Assembly: GCA_020444545.1 (NCBI GenBank)
Contig: JAHLKT010000001.1
Coordinates: forward strand, 372,001-436,000
From: Desulfarculaceae bacterium
GTDB taxonomy: Bacteria; Desulfobacterota; Desulfarculia; Desulfarculales; Desulfarculaceae
Length of the DNA stretch: 64,000 bases
Direction: 5' to 3'
Positions 61,133-64,000 of the stretch are shown in pieces (position 1 is the stretch's first letter; each line of letters opens with the position of its first letter). The notes below the pieces were generated by a model that saw only the letters and a program-made list of their open reading frames with translations, was not told the origin of the DNA and did not search any database. The translations under genes and the position numbers were made by a program.

Positions 61133-61357
61133 GGTGCCCGCCCGGCTCCGGCCCGGCGGAAGCCCGGAACGAAAACACCGGCGATGACCGGGAGATAGGC
61201 GTCTCCCGCCTCTCGGACAGGGCTCACATAGGCCAAGTCCATCAAACATCTATACAAACAATTTAATTGATGCTATATGGAGCGGTGGGCGTACGGGCTC
61301 CGTGCGCCGTCCCCCCAGCTTCGCGCCCAAAAAGGGCTATTCCAGCGGGAGATGACC

Positions 61358-64000
61358 ATGGCTGAATCCAAGCTCAAACTCAACGGCACAGAGGTGGAGT
61401 TCGCGCCCGGCGAGACCTTGTTGCAGGTCGCCGAACGTAACGGCGTGGATATACCCACCTTGTGCTACCTCAAGGACTGCACCCCCACCGGCGCCTGCCG
61501 CATGTGCGTGGTGGAGGTTAAAGGGGCCCGCACCCTGGTGGCCTCCTGCGCCATGCCCGCCGGCAACGGCATGGAGGTGCAGACCGATACCGAGAAGGTG
61601 CGCACCGCCCGCCGCTTGGCGGTGGAGCTGCTCCTTTCTTCGGGCCACCACAACTGCCTGGTCTGCGAGGCCAACGGCGAGTGTAAGCTCCAGGCCCTGG
61701 CCTACGAGTACGGGGTGGACGCCGTCCGTTTCTCGCCCCCGGCCGAAACCTATCCCATTGAAGACGACAACCCGCTGATCACCCGGGACTTCTCCAAGTG
61801 CATCCTCTGCGGCCGCTGTGTGCAGGCCTGCAACGAGGTGCAGGTGAACCGGGCCATCGGCTTCGGGTATCGCGGGGCCGAGGCCAAGATCGTCACCACC
61901 GGCGACCGGCCCTACGACCAGAGCGACTGCGTGTTCTGCGGCCAGTGCGTGCAGGCCTGCCCGGTGGGGGCGCTCACCGAGAAGAAGGCCAAGGGCAAGG
62001 GCCGCTCCTGGGAGACCAAGAAGGTGCGCACCACCTGCCCCTACTGCGGGGTGGGCTGCCAGCTCTGGCTGCACGTGAAGGACAACCAGATCATCAAGGT
62101 CACTGCCGTGGAGGACGCTCAGCCCAACCGGGGCCGTTTGTGCGTGAAGGGCCGCTTCGGCTACGACTTCATCCACAGCCCCGAGCGCCTGACCACGCCG
62201 CTGATCAAGGAGAACGGCGAGTTCCGCGAGGCGAGCTGGGACGAGGCCCTGGACCTGGTGGCCGAGCGCTTCATGGAGATAAAGAAGGAGCACGGTCCCG
62301 ACTCCATCGCCGGGGTCAGCTGCGCGCGCAGCACCAACGAAGACTCCTATAACATGCAGAAACTCTTCCGCGCGGTGATCGGTACGAACAACATCGATCA
62401 CTGCGCACGAACCTGACACGCTCCCACTGTCGCCGGTCTGGCGACTTCTTTCGGCTCCGGGGCCATGACCAACAGCTTTGCCGACTTTGACAAGGCCAAG
62501 ATGTTCTTCATCATCGGCTCCAACATGACCGAGGCCCACCCCGTGGCGGCCACGTTCGTGAAGAACGCGGTAAACAACGGGGCCAAGATGATCCTGGTGG
62601 ACCCCCGGCGCACCGCGCTGGCGGAGTTTGCCACCATGCACCTGCCCCTCAAGGTGGGCAGCGACATCGCCCTGTTGAACGGGCTGATGCACGTGCTCAT
62701 CAAAGAGGACCTCTACGACAAGGAATACGTGAAGAGCTGCACCGTGGGCTTCGAGGAGCTCAAGGCCGCGGTGGAGAACTACCCGCCCGAGCGGGCGGAG
62801 GAGATCAGCGGCATCCCGGCGGAGACCATCGTGGAGGTGGCCCGCCTGATGGCCGCCAACAAGCCGGCCATGCTCATGTACACCTTGGGCATCACCGAGC
62901 ACACCTGCGGCGTGAACAACGTGATGTCCTGCGCCAACTTCCAGATGCTTCTGGGCAACGTGGGCTTCGAGTGCGGCGGCGTGAACCCGCTGCGCGGCCA
63001 GAACAACGTGCAGGGGGCCTGCGACATGGGCGCGCTGCCCAACGTGTACCCCGGCTACCAGAAGGTCACCGACCCCGACGCCAAGGCCAAGTTCGAGAAG
63101 GCCTGGGGCGTGGAATTGGACGACAAGCTGGGCATGATGATGCCGGCCATGTTCGACGGCCTGGGCGACGGCAAGGTCAAGGGCATGTACATCTTCGGCG
63201 AGAACGTGGCCAACACCGAACCGGACATCACCCATGTGGAGCACTGCATGGAGCACGCCGAGTTCATCGTGTGCAACGACATCTTCCATACCGAAACCAC
63301 CCGCTTCGCGGACGTGGTCTTGCCGGCCACGGCCTGGAGCGAGGACGACGGCACCTTCACCAACAGCGAGCGCCGGGTGAACCGGGTGCGCAAGGCGGTG
63401 GAGGCTCCCGGGGATGCCAAGCCCAACTGGTGGATCTTCAAGGAGATCGCCAAGCGCATGGGCCAGGAGTGGGAGTCGAACAGCGGCCAGGAGATCTGGG
63501 ACAACGAGGTATCCATGCTGGCCCCGTCCATGACCGGCATCAAGTTCAGCCGCATCGAGGGAGACGGCTTGCAGTGGCCGGTGCCCGACCTGGATCACCT
63601 GGGCACCCCGTTCCTGCACAAGGACGGCTGCTTCACCTGCGGGCTGGGCAACTTCAAGCCCGCCGAGTGGACCCCGCCGGCCGAGGTGCCGGACGAGGAG
63701 TACCCCCTGGTGCTCAGCACCGGGCGTAGGCTCTACCACTATCACACCCGCACCCAGACCGGGCGCAGCGGCGGGCTCAACGAGCTTTTGGGCGAGGAGA
63801 CGGCCGACATCTCCCTGGCCGACGCCAAAAAGCTGGGCATCGCCAACGGCGAGCGGGTGCGGCTCTCCTCGCGGCGCGGCTCCATCGAGCTCACCGCCAA
63901 GGTGACCCCCGAGGTGCAGGAAGGCATGGTGTGGATGGCCTTCCACTTCCGCGAGGCCTGCGCCAACTGGCTGACCAACGGGGTCTACGACCCGGTCTCC
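61358..64000 (+). CDS. fdhA: Selenocysteine-containing formate dehydrogenase, alpha subunit (3' end outside window)
   Basis: Oxidises formate or reduces CO2 at a Mo/W-bis-pterin site. Domains: a plant-type [2Fe-2S] domain (~1-80, first Cys C36), a His-Cys [4Fe-4S] segment (HHNCLVCEANGECKLQ), two [4Fe-4S] ferredoxin motifs (CILCGRCVQAC, CVFCGQCVQAC), then the catalytic part with C227-x2-C230-x3-C234 ... C262. An in-frame TGA at 62414-62416 is read as Sec353 in the context HCART-U-HAPTVAGL, matching FdhF-type enzymes, and is followed by a SECIS hairpin. The frame is open from there to the window end (881 residues). ATG 61358 has GGGAG six bases upstream. Confidence 0.95.
62429..62445 (+). promoter_or_regulatory. 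Bacterial SECIS element of fdhA
   Basis: GTCGCC-GGTCT-GGCGAC, a 6-bp perfect stem 12 nt after the UGA codon. The loop contains GGUCU, the loop sequence by which SelB recognises the E. coli fdhF SECIS. Needed for selenocysteine insertion at 62414-62416. Confidence 0.88.

Noticed and set aside
62414-62416. fdhA as a truncated pseudogene ended by TGA
   Set aside because: The codon is in the Sec position of FdhF-type enzymes, the downstream frame stays open with all later motifs, and a SECIS hairpin follows.
61337-63946. 869-codon open frame on the minus strand opposite fdhA
   Set aside because: Antisense shadow of a GC-rich gene: His/Gly/Val-rich, no domain, while the plus strand carries a full formate dehydrogenase with Sec and SECIS.

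Overview
The window is GC-rich (roughly two thirds G+C by eye) chromosomal DNA, densely coded on both strands, with no rRNA, tRNA, CRISPR array, prophage or intact insertion sequence visible. Gene content points to a strictly anaerobic member of the Desulfobacterota, with a Desulfarculales-like organism my best guess. The indicators are a selenocysteine formate dehydrogenase, rubrerythrin and thiol peroxidase, sodium-pumping decarboxylase membrane subunits, a TAXI-type TRAP transporter, and several families common in sulfate reducers and syntrophs (DUF169, DUF2889, DUF6125, CGGC-domain protein). The taxonomic call is inference from gene families, not from a marker phylogeny.

Layout. 0-6 kb: the 3' end of murA, then comEC, a MerR regulator, a radical SAM protein and ogt. 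6-9 kb: two paralogous membrane diguanylate cyclases flank a TetR regulator and a cysteine-rich membrane protein. 9-12.5 kb: oadB, a tiny oadG and lepA. 12.6-17 kb: a stand-alone PAS protein, a small membrane protein, an asnB-nitrilase pair with a terminator or attenuator in its leader, and DUF3047 with a coupled Cys-rich microprotein. 17-24.9 kb: the most unusual block, a minus-strand operon (DUF169, DUF2889, DUF2889-PHP, DUF169-CoaE fusion, lipoprotein) divergent from a molybdopterin enzyme with an atypical iron-sulfur motif, followed by a CGGC-domain protein and a DUF6125 protein. 25-31 kb: TetR, SpoIIAA-like protein, a ParE/Phd toxin-antitoxin pair, tpx and rubrerythrin with a Fur-like site, an SDR/DUF2867 protein and a TolC-type protein. 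31-39 kb: three envelope proteins (two of them predicted lipoproteins), hsp20, cysE-cysK, lysoplasmalogenase and a FUSC transporter. 39-46.7 kb: sigma-54-type promoter, amtB-glnK, a TauE-type exporter, an MscS channel and a Na+/Ca2+ exchanger. 46.9-53 kb: a 1,995-residue PocR/11-PAS hybrid histidine kinase. 53-61 kb: a CDF exporter, TAXI-TRAP transporter, K+/H+-type antiporter with its TrkA-USP partner, and a BON-MscS channel. 61.4 kb to the end: the start of a selenocysteine formate dehydrogenase.

Themes. Nitrogen supply (amtB-glnK, asnB), oxidative-stress defence of an anaerobe (tpx, rbr), osmotic and cation homeostasis (two MscS proteins, CPA2, CaCA, CDF) and cysteine synthesis are recognisable. 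A family of dispersed hairpin repeats (four copies at about 0.7, 31.2, 32.0 and 42.6 kb) sits in the intergenic regions. The strongest candidate for an undescribed system is the DUF169/DUF2889/PHP/CoaE operon together with its divergent molybdoenzyme.
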